Source of the DNA: Berghia stephanieae
Taxonomy: Eukaryota > Mollusca > Gastropoda > Nudibranchia > Aeolidiidae
Direction of reading: 5' to 3'
Length of the DNA stretch: 64,000 nucleotides
NCBI GenBank assembly: GCA_034508935.3
Contig: CM067443.1
Span: 1,458,717 to 1,522,716, forward strand
Positions within the stretch are counted from its first letter, which is position 1. Every line of letters starts with the position of its first letter. Both the position numbers and the translations under genes were made by a program. Shown here piece after piece: positions 10,566-22,660 of the stretch. Below the pieces are notes generated by a model, which made no database searches, had not been told where the DNA came from, and saw only the letters and a list, made by a program, of their open reading frames with translations.

Positions 10566-11136
10566 AAGAATTTATGGATAAATCTGTTCTGTTGTTTAGT
10601 TTATTATTTGCGTAAAAGAATATGTGACTTACCATTTAAAACAGTATTATGTCTATGTGACTTTGGTGCTAAAAAGTGAATTTGTAGCCAAAAATTTCCG
10701 ACTTGGTTTAGATTATTAGGGAGAAAGAATTTTTTTTTCCTAATGAACTATAAATTTAATATTTTTTGATAATTTTAACTTGTCATGGAATGATTCACTC
10801 GGATGTAATGCCAGATTGAGATAATGGGTTATAGATACAGACCTGCCAACCACTACCAAACATTTATAGAATCATGAAATTTGGCTCCAATTTCACAATT
10901 TCATAAGCATCTCTAAGTCATTAAAACTTATTGAAAATGAAAGTCGATGCCAGAAAACATAATTGTAAGGATTTTGGTGTTATTTATTCCTTATGGAAGT
11001 AAATTGTTGTTTTATGAAATTAGCTAATGCTGACTTCCAACTTTTATTTCCTAAAAACTACGAATTTTTAAATTTTGAAATAGGCAGGTCTGCAAGTATG
11101 TATGCAGCCTTTTTATGAACATGAAAGGTTAATGGT

Positions 11137-11138
<2 letters not shown>

Positions 11139-11209
<71 letters not shown>
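11139..11209. repeat. (GA)n microsatellite
   Basis: About 35 copies of GA, downstream of Homer. Confidence 0.98.
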
Positions 11210-11213
<4 letters not shown>

Positions 11214-11268
11214 AAGGAGAGGATGTTGATTTATGGCTTACAGTTGGTTACTTGGTTGTTTAATCTGT

Positions 11269-11271
<3 letters not shown>

Positions 11272-11350
<79 letters not shown>

Positions 11351-11352
11351 TA
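11272..11352. repeat. (TA)n microsatellite
   Basis: About 38 nearly perfect TA copies. Confidence 0.98.
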
Positions 11353-12364
11353 TATCAATGGTTTTGATTTTGTTGTATGCATCAGCAAAACCCTTCTTCA
11401 CATTTGTAAATACTAAGCTGATTATTAAGCTGCCGGGACCGTAAAAATAATTATTTAACAAAAGTGAATTTAACAGCTTAATAAAAATAGATTATATATG
11501 TAGCAAAGAAGATTGCAGACTATGGCCCTTCCTCAGCCAACAACAAAAGCAATATAAGGTGGTTAATCTGATCCTTAACATCAGGAGAGACAAGAGCAGA
11601 GACTTTTTGAATTGTTTAACTGTTTATATTGAAATGAAATGAATAAGATAAGGATTTATTCACAGGTGAAATTTTTGTTCTCAGGGTGCGTTATCAGTGC
11701 TGCAAATTGAGCTCAATGGGTTACGTTTCTCTCTCAAAGAAAAATGCAAGATGTCGACAGTGGGGCTCAAACTCAGGTCCCCATGGTTTAAATGCACTTC
11801 ACTTGGTCATCTTGCCCCTTATAGTTTGCTTAGCAAATGAGTCAGAAATGCTCTGCGTTACATCATTAACATATTTTTGAATATATATTTTTAGAAGTTG
11901 TTCTCTTTATTTTTGTCCACTATCTCCATATCTGTAAAGTAAATTGTCTATGAATTGAATCGTCTATGTCAAAAATAAAACTGAACTTATTCAATGTCTG
12001 TGCCATTATTCATCACACTACATTACATATCATTTTTGCATTAAGCAAGATTACTTATCATTGGTCGCTTATTGTTTCACTTATTGCTTTATATATAATT
12101 TCACAGGGGGGTTCATCAAATGGACATGGAATTGATTCGGGTTAAAGACTCTTTTGTCCACCATTCAGTGATTGAGTAGCTGTCAAATTTAGATATGGAG
12201 AAGGTTTCACAAAGGTTAGGAGAATAGTCAGATTACCTTTGAAAATTGTGTTGCCTTAAATATTTAGAAAACAGATCTGGACAGCAATAGAAAATAATCT
12301 TTGTAAGTTTTATGTAAATGTGCACGAAATTTGGCTCAAATCACTCTCTGTTTTGGGATTGGAT

Positions 12365-12810
12365 CATTTGACATCCCATAGGATAGGGAGATCCCCCTTG
12401 TTTTTCATCTTCCACCTTGCTTTCTGTCCTTGTCCTGTAATGAGATCATTTTGCCTTTCTCAGGTCCTGGCTGGGATCCATAGCCAGGTGGTTGACGGTC
12501 AAATGTGTGGTTCCTATTTTTTTCAGATGATATTTTGTTTCCCTTATAAACCATTGCTCTGTATGTGCTGTAATAGTTTTTTGTTTTTGATAATAAATTG
12601 TGTAAGCATTCGAGCGTGTCAATCCTGCAATTTTGTCTGGATTGAACTTTTAGGTGGTCTCACACTGAACACATTGATCAATTGCGCTTGGAATCCACTT
12701 CTGCTCTGTATTTTAACTGCTCCAGTTATTCTTGGGTGCTTTGAACTACATCCCGTCATCTTTTGAACTGGTGCTCAAATGACTTTAAAGTTTTAAAAGC
12801 AATGCAACGC
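12365..12810 (+). mobile_element. Family A retroposon, diverged copy
   Basis: Recognised by the order of blocks shared with better copies: CTTTCTGTCCTTG, ATGAGATCATTTTG, AGGTCCTGGCTGGGATCC, a GATGATATTTT block, TTGCGCTTGGAATCC and CTTGGGTGCTTTGAA. Old copy. The 148-codon open frame over it is incidental. Confidence 0.75.
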
Positions 12811-14089
12811 TCTCGCCCCCTCCCCCTCCCCCCACCATTTTTTAAATTACAAGAATAAACATGAGTAAACTCTCTCCTTTTTTTAAAATTTGAGATGAAA
12901 CAAGCACCAACAGTCTATAAATGCAGACTATATAGTCTAATGTATAGTCATGTTTTATTGTGTTCTGGTTTTTGTAAAACAGCAGCTCATTTGTGACCAG
13001 TGCATCAAATTGGTTTTTATGTCAGGATGTAAAGGAGATGCTGTAAATTGAATTAATGGACAAAAATATAATTCTAGGGTAAACTTTAAATACTTTATTG
13101 AAGGAAATGAGAATAGTGTCTTATATTGCAATATCTATAAATTTGATATCTCTCTTCACCATTCTAATTTTAAAAATAAATTTACCTTTAGGCTTCTACT
13201 CATTCAATCCTAAAACCAGATTCAGGGGACGGGTCACATAATGTTTTATATCGAAGATAATTCAAATGTATTGGAATGGGATTATTGTTGCTGATGTGTG
13301 TTGTAGATAACGCCTTTATAATAAGGGGAACGGTTTATTTTTACTTTCTTCTCTTCACTTATGAAGTTTGTGAAATGCTGTTTCAGTGACCAATCTGTTT
13401 TGTCATGATCTTATTAAGATCTTTTCAATGTCTTGTGTTTTGTAAATCATATGATATTGAAATAAAAGTTTGAGGAGCAATTAGAATTTAAACTCTGATG
13501 TCAATGGCACTAATTTGATTATTTGATTTTGATATTAAGTTATGCAGGATTTTATTTAGGTCGTTTTTTGGTGGTATTTTTTGGGATATTTTGCACGGTG
13601 ATAAGTTAATGTTGGGGCAAAATTATGTTTTTTTGATTCACCACATATTTATTTTCGTTTGATGAAAGAGTTTAGGCAAACACAGGGATATATTCTTCAC
13701 ATTTTGTTGTTGTACATTTATTTATATGTTGTCACCTTTGTCAAAACACATTGTGTAGTCGGATGATTCAAGGACACAGTTCAATATTTTTTATTCATAT
13801 CTTGGTGCTTGTGTTGACTTTCAATATCATTTACAATCCATATCATGATTGCACGTGTAATAAGACAATGATGAAAGAGGAAGAGCTGTGTGTTGATTAT
13901 TCAAAGCACGACCAGCTCACGCTGTTTCTTCAATCCAAGAATAGAAGCCACCACCAGTGGTATTGGTGTCGTTAAATTATTTGTTTTATGAATAGTTGTT
14001 GATGACAGTTTTTTATTTTTTAATTTCTAAGTTCAAAGAACAGTGTAATCTTAGATTTATGCAGTTGTGAGTGATTAATTAGGTGGGTG
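12811..14089. other. No gene recognised
   Basis: AT-rich unique-looking sequence without exon-like frames, splice-bounded coding or clear repeats. A short 74-codon frame at 13751-13975 has no recognisable domain. Confidence 0.5.
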
Positions 14090-14625
14090 TGCGTTGGCAG
14101 CACCTGAGCCAATGGGAGTCTTCATAGGCTCCCAATCTTACTTTGTCTTCTAACTTCTATCCTCCTAAATCATTTGTTCTTACAAAGTTAGTTTGTGTGC
14201 TTGCTCTGGAATGGGGTCATTTGGGTTCACCTGGACTCTTATTAGAGCCATTTTATGAGAGGGAAATGGTCAGATGGATTAATCGTTTTGTGAGAAATTT
14301 TGTTTTTCTCATATTAGCTGGTTATGTCAATGTCAAGTTTTTAATTATAATGGTTATTTTGTAACCATTCGAGTATATCCATTTTGGCAGAAATCCTGTT
14401 GTGGTATCAGGGTGGGAGTTCTAAGTGCTTTAAGTCTGCTACAACAATATATTGCCCTTGGGCCTTCTGATATATGTTGAGCAAGTCCCTTTGTCTACCG
14501 TTTTCTTTGCTGCTTAATTAAATCTTTTGGCTATTCTAGCTTCTTTTTTTCTATTGGCACTGAAATGACCTTTACATATCACTTATCACAAATGCCCCAA
14601 AGCCCCTGAAAACAAACAGGGATTC
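14090..14625 (+). mobile_element. Family A retroposon, highly diverged copy
   Basis: Keeps the A-family order: CTCTGGAATGGGGTCATTTG, GAGAGGGAAATGGTCAGA, CATTCGAGTATA, a CCCTTTGTCTACC block, TATTGGCACTGAAATGACC and an AAAGCCCCTGAAAAC tail. The oldest-looking copy in the window. Confidence 0.7.
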
Positions 14626-14886
14626 AGATTAATGAAGGTTGATATTTGCAGTAACTTGTTCTTAAAAATCATAGCTTCCATTTTGAAATTTTAGTAAAAG
14701 ATAATGAAATGGAAATATATTTTTGGCTTAATTATGAGTGTTTTGTTGTAGTTTTTTCTTTTTTAACCTTACAATAAACATCCATGAACTTAGGCTTAGC
14801 ATGTACTGTGGATAATTCAGACGTATGTTTTCTTTTGAGGCAGCTAAATAGTTTTATTGCATGTTTGGGTTTACATGTTTACAGGT

Positions 14887-14887
14887 A

Positions 14888-14958
<71 letters not shown>
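14887..14958. repeat. (TA)n microsatellite
   Basis: About 35 copies of TA followed by ACACAC. Confidence 0.97.
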
Positions 14959-14959
<1 letters not shown>

Positions 14960-16149
14960 CACACAATCATTAAAAAGGTCTTCAGATTAAACGGTGCAAT
15001 ATACAATGTTATAACATGTTTGACGATTTATTCATCAATTTTCTTAGGTTGTGACTTTTTCTTTTTTAAAGACATGATGTTAAAATTTTCCACATGCACG
15101 CTTCCAGGTTGGTTGTAGATAACGCCACGTTTGTATCAAGTCAAGGATTGATTTCATTTGCCTAAAACAGTAAGAAAAAGCGGATTCTCACCAAAAAAAA
15201 GTTGTAACTTAATCAACATTAATGGTAGAAAAGAGAACTTTTTACAAACTAAATTGCAGTTTGAAGCAACTCAATGCAAACATAAAAGAAATGATTGAAG
15301 AAATATGATTGGCACCTAGTTTTATAAAATGCCAAATTAGGCTTGAAAATTTGTAAAACGATTTCCTGAGCCTATTTTCTGACAACCAAAAATGGCATCT
15401 TATTATAATGGTGCACTGTATGGTGATAATATGAATGGGGAAAGAGGTGAAAAGTGTTGCCCTTTTTCAAATTTTATATGGTGTAGTAAGTTTTCACTAA
15501 ATGGACTTTCAAACTGCAAAAGTTATGAATATTTTCCAGGGCCCGCTTTTTATGTATTTTTTTTTTTTTTTAATGAAATGCAGGGAATCTTATGGTTTTA
15601 GTTGGTTTTTTTTGTTTTGTTTTTTTTTTAATGGATAAAAAGACTTGAAATTGTATTTGTTCATTTTTTCATTAATTTAGTAAATTTCATATTTCCTTAA
15701 TACATTTGACCATCTTAAGTTTGAATGTGTGTCTCGATTTAAGTATGGAAGTATTTGTGCGTCCATTTAATTCTAGATTTGTGTGTCCATCTTGATGAGT
15801 GCCTTCAATTATAGAACACGAATATGAAACAGATGAGGAAGACTAAACAAACCATTCTATAATCAAATCAAATGGATGTGTAAATAAAATAAGAAAATAT
15901 TGAGTATTCGTTGTTGTGAAATGTTAAATTCAAGTCAGCCATAAATAAGATTGTGAAGAACATTTTGCCCTATTATTACATGTTACATGGTTATCACATA
16001 GTAATAAAAAGTACATGATATTAATAATTTTTAAATGTTTTTTGTCGTTGTTGTTGTTTATTTTATTTTGGTTGTGATAATGGATGTATTTTTAAAAATT
16101 TATCACATGCTTAATGAGAGCCATGAGTTATGGTCTTAATTTATGTGTC
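14959..16149. other. No gene recognised
   Basis: AT-rich sequence with T-runs near 15557 and 15608. No exon, domain or clear repeat seen. Confidence 0.5.
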
Positions 16150-16425
16150 ATTTATGGTGATGAAATGTATAACCTTTGAATATGAAACGGTGATGAAATA
16201 TAACTTTTAATATAAAGTTGTGATGAAATATTAAGTTTTGGACATGAAAAAATGATGGAATGTAATATTTTAATATAAAAGGTGATGAAATATGACTTTT
16301 GAATATGAAAAGATGATTAGATGTATATTGCCTTTGAATATGAAATGAAGATGAAATATAACTTTTGAAAATGAAAAGGTGATGTAATATAACATTTGAA
16401 TGTAAACTGGCGATCAAATAATCCT
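16150..16425 (+). repeat. Degenerate 30-bp tandem repeat, about 9 copies
   Basis: Repeated blocks GATGAAATATAACTTTTGAA and TATGAAAAGGT with frequent substitutions. An old minisatellite. The His/Ser/Ile-rich reverse frame over it is an artefact. Confidence 0.85.
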
Positions 16426-16689
16426 TTTACTTTTAATTATAATTTTTGTTGTTGGATAGAAATGTGATAGTCTGCCATTTCTGGATTGCGCTGTCACAAT
16501 CTATAAAGATAAAATAATATTGTATTTAATGTAGTATGTTATAGATATGAGAACAATCGAATTAACTCTTTTTATTAGTAGTTTAGCTAATGTTCTCTAG
16601 TCGTGTTCAACTGATGAAAACATAGGAAATTAGTTTAAAACTTTAGACATAGATAAAAGTGACTACTTAGCTGTTAGAAGATGTGGACT

Positions 16690-16925
16690 TTTAAAGGCAT
16701 TGAACAAAAATGAACATAACAGCTTCATAAAAAACACGGAACGTTTTAGACTCAAAACCCTTCTACAGTCAGCAACAAAGAAAACCCAAAAAAAAACTGT
16801 AATACTTTGAGATAATCATTTTTTGTTGTGGTTGTGAAGAAGGGTTATGATGAGCACAAAACGTCTCATGAAAAGTATTTTGCTCTTTTTGAAGCAAGTA
16901 TTTAAATTATGAACTAATGTGAAAT
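16690..16925. repeat. Inverted pair of G-type short repeats
   Basis: The left half (16690-16790) reads on the minus strand GTAGAAGGGTTTTGAGTC, AAAACGTTCC, then ATGAAGCTGTTATG. The right half (16830-16925) reads on the plus strand TGAAGAAGGGTTATGATGAG, ACAAAACGTC, then TTTGAAGC. The halves are therefore head-to-head copies of the repeat at 3690 and 35284. Confidence 0.6.
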
Positions 16926-17129
16926 GAATGTAAGAAGCACTTGGAACTAGTAATAGTTCTGCATTGACTGTAAATGGAACATCATTTAAACCCCATACCA
17001 TACTCATCATTTACCCCAAGCAGTGCTAATTGAAATAAGTAAAGTTATGATTTCACAAAGGCAAAGGCTTAACTGCTGATTGCATACATCTGTACTCTTG
17101 TCAAAATCCCCATATATGACCATGTCATC

Positions 17130-17342
17130 AGGGAGGCAAAGTGGCAGAGTGGTCAAGGCATTGCACTGTGATCCAAAAGGTCCCGGGTTCGAGCCCGCTT
17201 AAGGCACTCTCGTTTTTTTTACTTGCGCAAGATTCTTAACCCCAGTTTGCTCACTTGGACAGCATGGGTGATTCCTGTTGACATCAGACATCCTGTTTGA
17301 TGGATTATCTATATTCCTTCATGGAATGCTTAGGCGACAGTA
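17130..17342 (+). mobile_element. tRNA-derived SINE, family C, joined to a family A copy
   Basis: Starts with a tRNA-like promoter: A-box-like GTGGCAGAGTGGTCAAGGCA and B-box GGTCCCGGGTTCGAGCCCG. Its body (GATTCCTGTTGACATCAGAC, ATATTCCTTCATGGAATG) matches a separate C copy on the minus strand at 58905-59147. The A-family retroposon starts 2-3 bp after it. Confidence 0.85.
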
Positions 17343-17344
17343 CT

Positions 17345-17875
17345 GGGTGGGGTTCCTGACCTCCCATAGAGGGCAGGGAGGTACATACTGTGTCTTCTCT
17401 CCTCCAATATCCTTTTTCCAACATGCTTTCTCTCTTTGTCTTGGAATGGGATTACTTGGTTTTGTCCTGGCCCAGGCCGGATACCCTGACTGAGAGGGAA
17501 ACAGTCAATTGTATAGATAGTTTTGGGAGATGATATTTTTTTCCTTGTAAATCGTCTCTCTGTTATGTACTGTATTATTTTTACTTTTACATATGTATGA
17601 TTTGTAAACAATAGAGTGTGTTCCTCTTGGCGGGGACCTGTGCTTCTGTCTGGATGAGACATTTAGTGATCTCAAACTAAGTACATTAATGGTGTGCTCT
17701 TGGAATCTACATCTGTTCCCTATTTGAACCAATTCCCCTTTGTCTGCCTTATTCTTGGATGCTTTAATTGTAATTCTAGAACTTTTTACTATCCCAATTT
17801 CTTCCTTTTTACTGGCGCTGATATGACCTAAATGTGTGGCAAGCGCCGTAAAACCCCTAAAAACAAAAACAAAAA
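17345..17875 (+). mobile_element. Family A retroposon, near full length
   Basis: Begins CTGGGTGGGGTTCCTGACC, passes through TTGGAATGGGATTACTTGG, GGGAAACAGTCAA, GGTGTGCTCTTGGAATCTAC and ends with the hairpin GGCGCT...AGCGCC, GTAAAACCCC and an (AAAAAC)n tail. About 530 bp, matching the 537-bp copy that has target-site duplications at 33935-34471. Confidence 0.9.
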
Positions 17876-17967
17876 CATTAGGCGTCAGTATCTAATGGTG
17901 CTGGTGCAAAAGGGCTTTTTTTTTTTTTAAATTTTAATCATCAGTGTGTGAGGACTTTTAGATTGCT

Positions 17968-18255
17968 TCAGTATAGCCTCTCTTCTTCTCTGTTTCAAAA
18001 TAGCCTCTCTTCTTCTCTGTTTCAAAATAGCCTCTCTTCTTCTCTCTTTCAAAATAGCCTCTCTTCTTCTCTGTTTCAAAATAGCCTCTCTTCTTCTCTC
18101 TTTCAAAATAGCCTCTCTTCTTCTCTGTTTCAAAATAGCCTCTCTTCTTCTGTTTCAAAATAGCCTCTCTTCTCTGTTTCAAAATAGCCTCTCGTCTTCT
18201 CTATTTCAAAATAGCCTCTCTTCTTCTCTGTTTCAAAATAGCCTCTCTCCTTTTT
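17968..18255 (+). repeat. 27-bp minisatellite, about 10 copies
   Basis: The unit contains AAAATAGCCTCTCTTCTTCT and CTGTTTC. Copies vary between CTGTTTC and CTCTTTC, and two are shortened by 3 bp. Confidence 0.95.
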
Positions 18256-18459
18256 CAAAGTTACCACCTTCATGTTGATGACGAGCACTGCATTTTGATA
18301 AATGCTGCCATCACTGTTAACTACATATTTCATCTGGCAAAGCTTTCCAGTCCATTGTGGTTTGGGGAAAGAAACAGTTTTGCTTATGTGTTGCGTGTGA
18401 TCGTTCTATAGATATGAGAATGGACCTATGCGATTGCTGTGTCCTCTGACTCTGACCTT

Positions 18460-18580
18460 CGGTGGTGGACAGGGGGGTCACTTTGCCATGTCTTTATTCC
18501 CCTATACATGTTTTCCTGGTCTTGTAGGGAATCCTTAGCTTAAAGGGAAACCTCAAATGTATAGTTGTACGTTGTACAGT
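18460..18580 (+). mobile_element. Family A fragment
   Basis: Recognisable from CATGTCTTTATTCCCCTATA to AAAGGGAAACCTCAAATG, then lost in a T/G homopolymer region. Only the 5' third remains. Confidence 0.6.
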
Positions 18581-19918
18581 GGGTTTTTTTGTTTTTTTAT
18601 TATGGACACATTTCAGGTTTAAATAACTCGATAGCTATGTAAGATTTTTTTTGCTTTTTAGTTTTGTTTTTTTTGTTGTTTGTTTTTGGGTTTTTTTGTT
18701 TGTTTTTTTTTTTTTGTTTTTTTAAATTATTTTTTTTTTTTTTTTGGGGGGGGGGGGGGGTCAAGGGAGGCAGTTAACATGTTCATGTTACATTTGTCTA
18801 AGATTCACATTGTTAAGATACTCACTACTGTTCCATTATAAATGTTTTGGTTCACCACATCTAGTCACTAACATTTCACCACACTTAATCACTGATGTGA
18901 AATCTCTTCTTTCTTATTTTTCATTTTATTTTTTTAAGTGGCACTTTGTCTCAAAATAAGACATCTTTATTATGAAAAGTTATGGAAGGTTTCAATTTTC
19001 ATTCATATATTTGGGGTTAACATAAAAAATAATCTGGAAACGGATCGTCTGCAACCAAAAGAATACCTGGAACAGCTTCTAAAAAGTGTGGACAAATTTG
19101 ACATTACTTTGAAGAGCTGTTCCCTACTATTGTTTTCGTTGTCAGACTCTCATTTTTCTGATTATTTGTCCTTTTTGTAACTTTCGCCCAGAGAAGCTGA
19201 GAAAAGTTAAATCGCCTCTATGAATATTCAAAACTACTTAATGTTTCTTTTTTTTTTAGTTGTTGTTGTTTTGTTTTTGTATCAAAACAGTATATAAATA
19301 TCACATATAGCCTCCGATATTGTATAATACATGTACCCCAAAATTATTTTTAAGTATATGAGATCCACCTCCTCAAAGTGGTATTATGATCGAGTGCAGC
19401 AGATGCTGAAAAGCGGATATAAAGTTAAAACGATTAAAATTGACCTAAGTTTACCTTGACATAATACTGTGCTGAAGTTTTGGGTCACTTTTTTTTTTTT
19501 GGTTTTTTTTTTTTTTTTGTTTGTTTTCGTTTGTTTTTTCATTTATCTATATTTTTTTTAATTTGAATTTTCAATTCAATTCCAATTTACATTGCTATTA
19601 TTGTGGGATTAAATTTTAGTATTTGAATTTAAATGTCAGCTTTTGCATATCGATGCTCAACTTGCCAATGTTTTGTCCCTTATGTCATCTATTACTTTAT
19701 TTTTGTATTTCAATAGTGACTTTTTCCACACCTTGTAATGTACGAGTTGAGGGGAGAATCTGAGACTTAACAACTCAATTTGGTAATTTGTTTGGCTCAA
19801 CCAGAAGCTATACTCATAAAATGATAAACTTTTTTTTTTTTAAGTGATAGTAAAATAAATATATTTTTACATTAAAAAAATAATTTTAAAAAAATAAAAA
19901 ATAAAATAAAAAAATAAA

Positions 19919-19988
<70 letters not shown>

Positions 19989-20339
19989 TAATAATAATAA
20001 TAAAACATGTATAAAAAAAAAGATTAATGTATAATTAAAAAAAAAAAAGAAAATGGCGACAAACTTAGAATGTCTCTCATTCTGAGGTTTAAAATAAAAA
20101 TAGAAGACAAAAAAAACAGGTTAAGTATAAAGTGAAGACATGATTAGAAAATGTGAATCTTACGCAATTTGAAGAAACTACATTCATTCTTCTCAATGAG
20201 AAATGTTAATAAATTATATCACTTTCTTTAGAAACAGGTTGACCTTGACATAGACTGGGTTGAGACATTGTTGGAGGTGGAATGGACATGGACCGGTTTG
20301 TTATGTCAATGTCACGCACAGGCCTGGTCTGCACTCGTC
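18581..20339. other. No gene recognised; homopolymers and AAT tract
   Basis: Holds T-runs, a G-run near 18746-18760 and an (AAT)n tract at about 19918-20006. The short open frames here have no recognisable domain. Confidence 0.55.
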
Positions 20340-20474
20340 ACATTAAATAACAATAATAAAATGGAATAGAAGCAGCTTCAATTTGATTTACCAGGACAAA
20401 CGATGTGGACGTTTTGGGTTTACCCTTTGTCAACAAACACTATAAAGGAAACACTAAAGATGAAAGGTGGGCGG
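20340..20474 (+). repeat. Half copy of repeat F
   Basis: Shares CTTCAATTTGATTTACC, GATGTGGACGTTTTGGG, TTGTCAACAAACACTAT and GGAAACACTAAAGATGAA with the left arm of the palindrome at 22375-22660. Only one arm is present. Confidence 0.7.
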
Positions 20475-21021
20475 AGAGGTCAGTTTAGTTGTGTCGTCTC
20501 TCCCTATCTATCTTTCACTTTCCATATTGCCCTCTTGTCTTTGTTTTGGATTGAGATAGCTCGGTTTCTTTTCCTGGTCCTTGAAGGGATACTTACATTA
20601 GAGGGAAACAGTCCAATGGAAAGTCCTTTTTCTTTTTTCTTTTAATTTGCTTTTTTTTCCCCTTTTTTTTTTTGTTGCTGCTTTTATTTCTTTGTATTCA
20701 TGAGTTTTATGGGGGTTTTTTTGTTTGTTTGTTTTTTGAGAGACGTTATTTTATTTTCCCTTGTAAATCATCTCTTTCTTATGTGTTATTTTATTTTGAA
20801 TGTACCATATTTTACTTAGTAAACATTCAAATACATTTTCTTCTCGGGATCTTTTGCTTGTGCCTGATTGGGGAATTTTAGATCATATCAAAATAGGCAC
20901 ATCGATGGAATTTTGTCGTGGAATTATCTGCTCCATATTTCAACGAGTTCCCTTCGTCTGACTTTTTCTTTTGTGAATTTAATCCACAACTTTTCCTCAA
21001 TCATCCTTTCTCCTGTCCTCT
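20475..21021 (+). mobile_element. Family A retroposon, diverged copy
   Basis: Shows CTCTTGTCTTTGTTTTGGAT, CCTGGTCCTTGAAGGGATAC, AGAGGGAAACAGTCCAATGG, then after T-rich insertions CTTGTAAATCATCTCT, TGCCTGATTGGGG and TTCCCTTCGTCTGAC. Confidence 0.75.
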
Positions 21022-21126
21022 TAGTTGAGAACTGTGCTTGTGCCTGGATGAGACTTTTAGGTGATCTCAAACTAAGTACTTTGATATTGTGCTCTTGGAA
21101 TCTACATCCGTTTCCTATTTGAACCA
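21022..21126 (+). mobile_element. Internal fragment of family A, joined to the next copy
   Basis: Runs from GAACTGTGCTTGTGCCTGG to CCTATTTGAACCA and is fused directly to the CTGGGTGGGG start of the next copy, so A units lie head to tail here. Confidence 0.8.
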
Positions 21127-21660
21127 CTGGGTGGGGATCCTGACCTCCCATAGCGGGCAGGGGGGTACATACCATGTCTTCTATCCCCTTATATCTGTTA
21201 TCCAACATGCTGTCTGTCTTTGTCTTGGAATGAGATTACTTATTTTCTTCCTGGCCCTCGTCGGAGTTCTGGCTGGGAGGGAAACAGTCAAATGCATAGT
21301 TATTGTTTTGGGAGATGATATTTTTTTCCTTGTAAATCATCTCTCTGATATGTATTATTATATTTGTTATTTTTAATGTATAATGTAAGCATTTGAGTGT
21401 ATTCCTCTTTGTTGGAATTTGTACTTGTGTCCGGATGAGACTTATAAGTGATCTCAAACTAAATACATTGGTGGTATGCTCTTGGAATCTACATCTGATC
21501 CCTATTTGTTCCCAGTTCCCCTATGTCTTACTTTCTCTTGGGTGCTTTAATTGTAATTCTAGAACTTTTTGCTATCCCATTTTCTTCCTTTTTACTGGTG
21601 CTGATATAACCTAAATGTGTTGCAAGCACCGTAAAACCCTTTTAAAAAAACACCAAAAAA
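21127..21660 (+). mobile_element. Family A retroposon, full length
   Basis: Starts CTGGGTGGGGATCCTGACC and ends with a hairpin GGTGCT...AGCACC then GTAAAACCC. The stem differs from the usual GGCGCT/AGCGCC by a paired change on both sides. The inner blocks GGGAAACAGTCAAATGC and TGCTCTTGGAATCTAC are well kept. Confidence 0.9.
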
Positions 21661-21665
21661 AACAT

Positions 21666-21825
21666 ATTTGAACCAATTCCCCTTTGTCTTACCTTTTCCT
21701 GGATGCTTTAATTGTAATTCTATAACTTTTTACTATCCCATTTTCTTCCCTTTTTACTGGCGCTGATATGACCTTAATGTGTTGCAAGCGCCGTAAAACC
21801 CTTAAAAACAAAGAAAAACAATGTT
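21666..21825 (+). mobile_element. 3' fragment of family A
   Basis: Begins ATTTGAACCAATTCCCC and ends with GGCGCT...AGCGCC, GTAAAACCC and an A-rich tail, directly following the previous copy. Confidence 0.85.
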
Positions 21826-22374
21826 GCACATTTGTGGGCGTATTTGTTTTTGTGTGTTTGTTTGTATGTGTGTGTGTGTGTGTGTGTCTACAACTATAAG
21901 GTGATTTTTTTTTTTGGTCAGCAGAACTTATTTGCATTTTGTTTAACATCGCAATCTAAATGCAAGGGAACAGCATCTTTATCTTGTATAGCAAGTGCCT
22001 CTTCGTCAATTTTGGCTTCATGTGAAAAAAATGGACCAGGATCATTTTCCTTCAGAAAGAAAAACAACAAAACAAACAAAAACAGAATTTAAAATAGAAT
22101 AGTAGAAGTAGACAGCATCAGCTTTGCTTTGGTACCAAATACCCGTGGTCATGCCAGAATAAAAATATGGTTTAATAGTTTTCAAAATGATTATAAAGTA
22201 CATAACTGTTAAGATTGTGTGTCTCCTGTCCTGTATTTTGTCGAAAGCTGACTTGTGATATGCAGCAGAATAGGAGAAAAATAATATAAATCAATAATCG
22301 ATATGATATATATATTTGTCTGCGTTAATTATTAATGGGATAATAGCCTTTCCAGTCTTGCCATTTTAATAGGA
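21826..22374. other. No gene recognised; short (GT)n tract
   Basis: A (GT)n tract lies at 21866-21887. The rest is AT-rich with no exon. Confidence 0.55.
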
Positions 22375-22660
22375 ATAGGAAATGGAATGGAATCTTCAAT
22401 TTAATCAAAGACAGATAATGTGGACGTTTCGGGTTTCCCATTTATCAACAAAACACGATGAATGGAACACTGAAGACGAATGAGAGATGTGAGAATGGCG
22501 TTGTAAAGGTGAATCACCATTCTATTTCTCATTCGTCTTTAGTGTTTCATTCATCGTGTTTTGTTGATAAAGGGGAAACCCAAAACATCCACGTTATCTA
22601 TCTTCATCGATTAAATTTAAGTTTTCATTCCATTTCCTATCATTTATTTCATCATTCAGA
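22375..22660. repeat. Large palindrome (repeat F), about 115-bp arms
   Basis: Left arm 22385-22500 and right arm 22518-22650 are inverted copies around a short centre. Landmarks in the left arm: ATGTGGACGTTTCGGG, TATCAACAAAACACGATGAA, AGACGAATGAGAGATG; the right arm gives the reverse complements with about 85-90 percent agreement by eye. Single arms occur at 20340-20474 and 49595-49700. It could be a foldback/MITE-like element or two copies head to head. Each arm holds TTGATAAAGGGGAAACCC then AAAC, reminiscent of a hammerhead-like core. Confidence 0.75.

Larger units (their letters stand above)
10566..12364. other. Gene-free stretch: microsatellites and old repeats
   Basis: Holds a (GA)n tract at 11139-11209, a (TA)n tract at 11272-11352, G-type repeat fragments on the minus strand around 11390-11560, and a degraded tRNA-like head on the minus strand near 11757-11820 (GTTTGAGCCCCAC in reverse reading), probably from a SINE. 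No exon seen. Confidence 0.6.

Noticed and set aside
12320-12766. 148-codon open frame as a gene
   Set aside because: It coincides with a diverged family A retroposon and has no protein domain.
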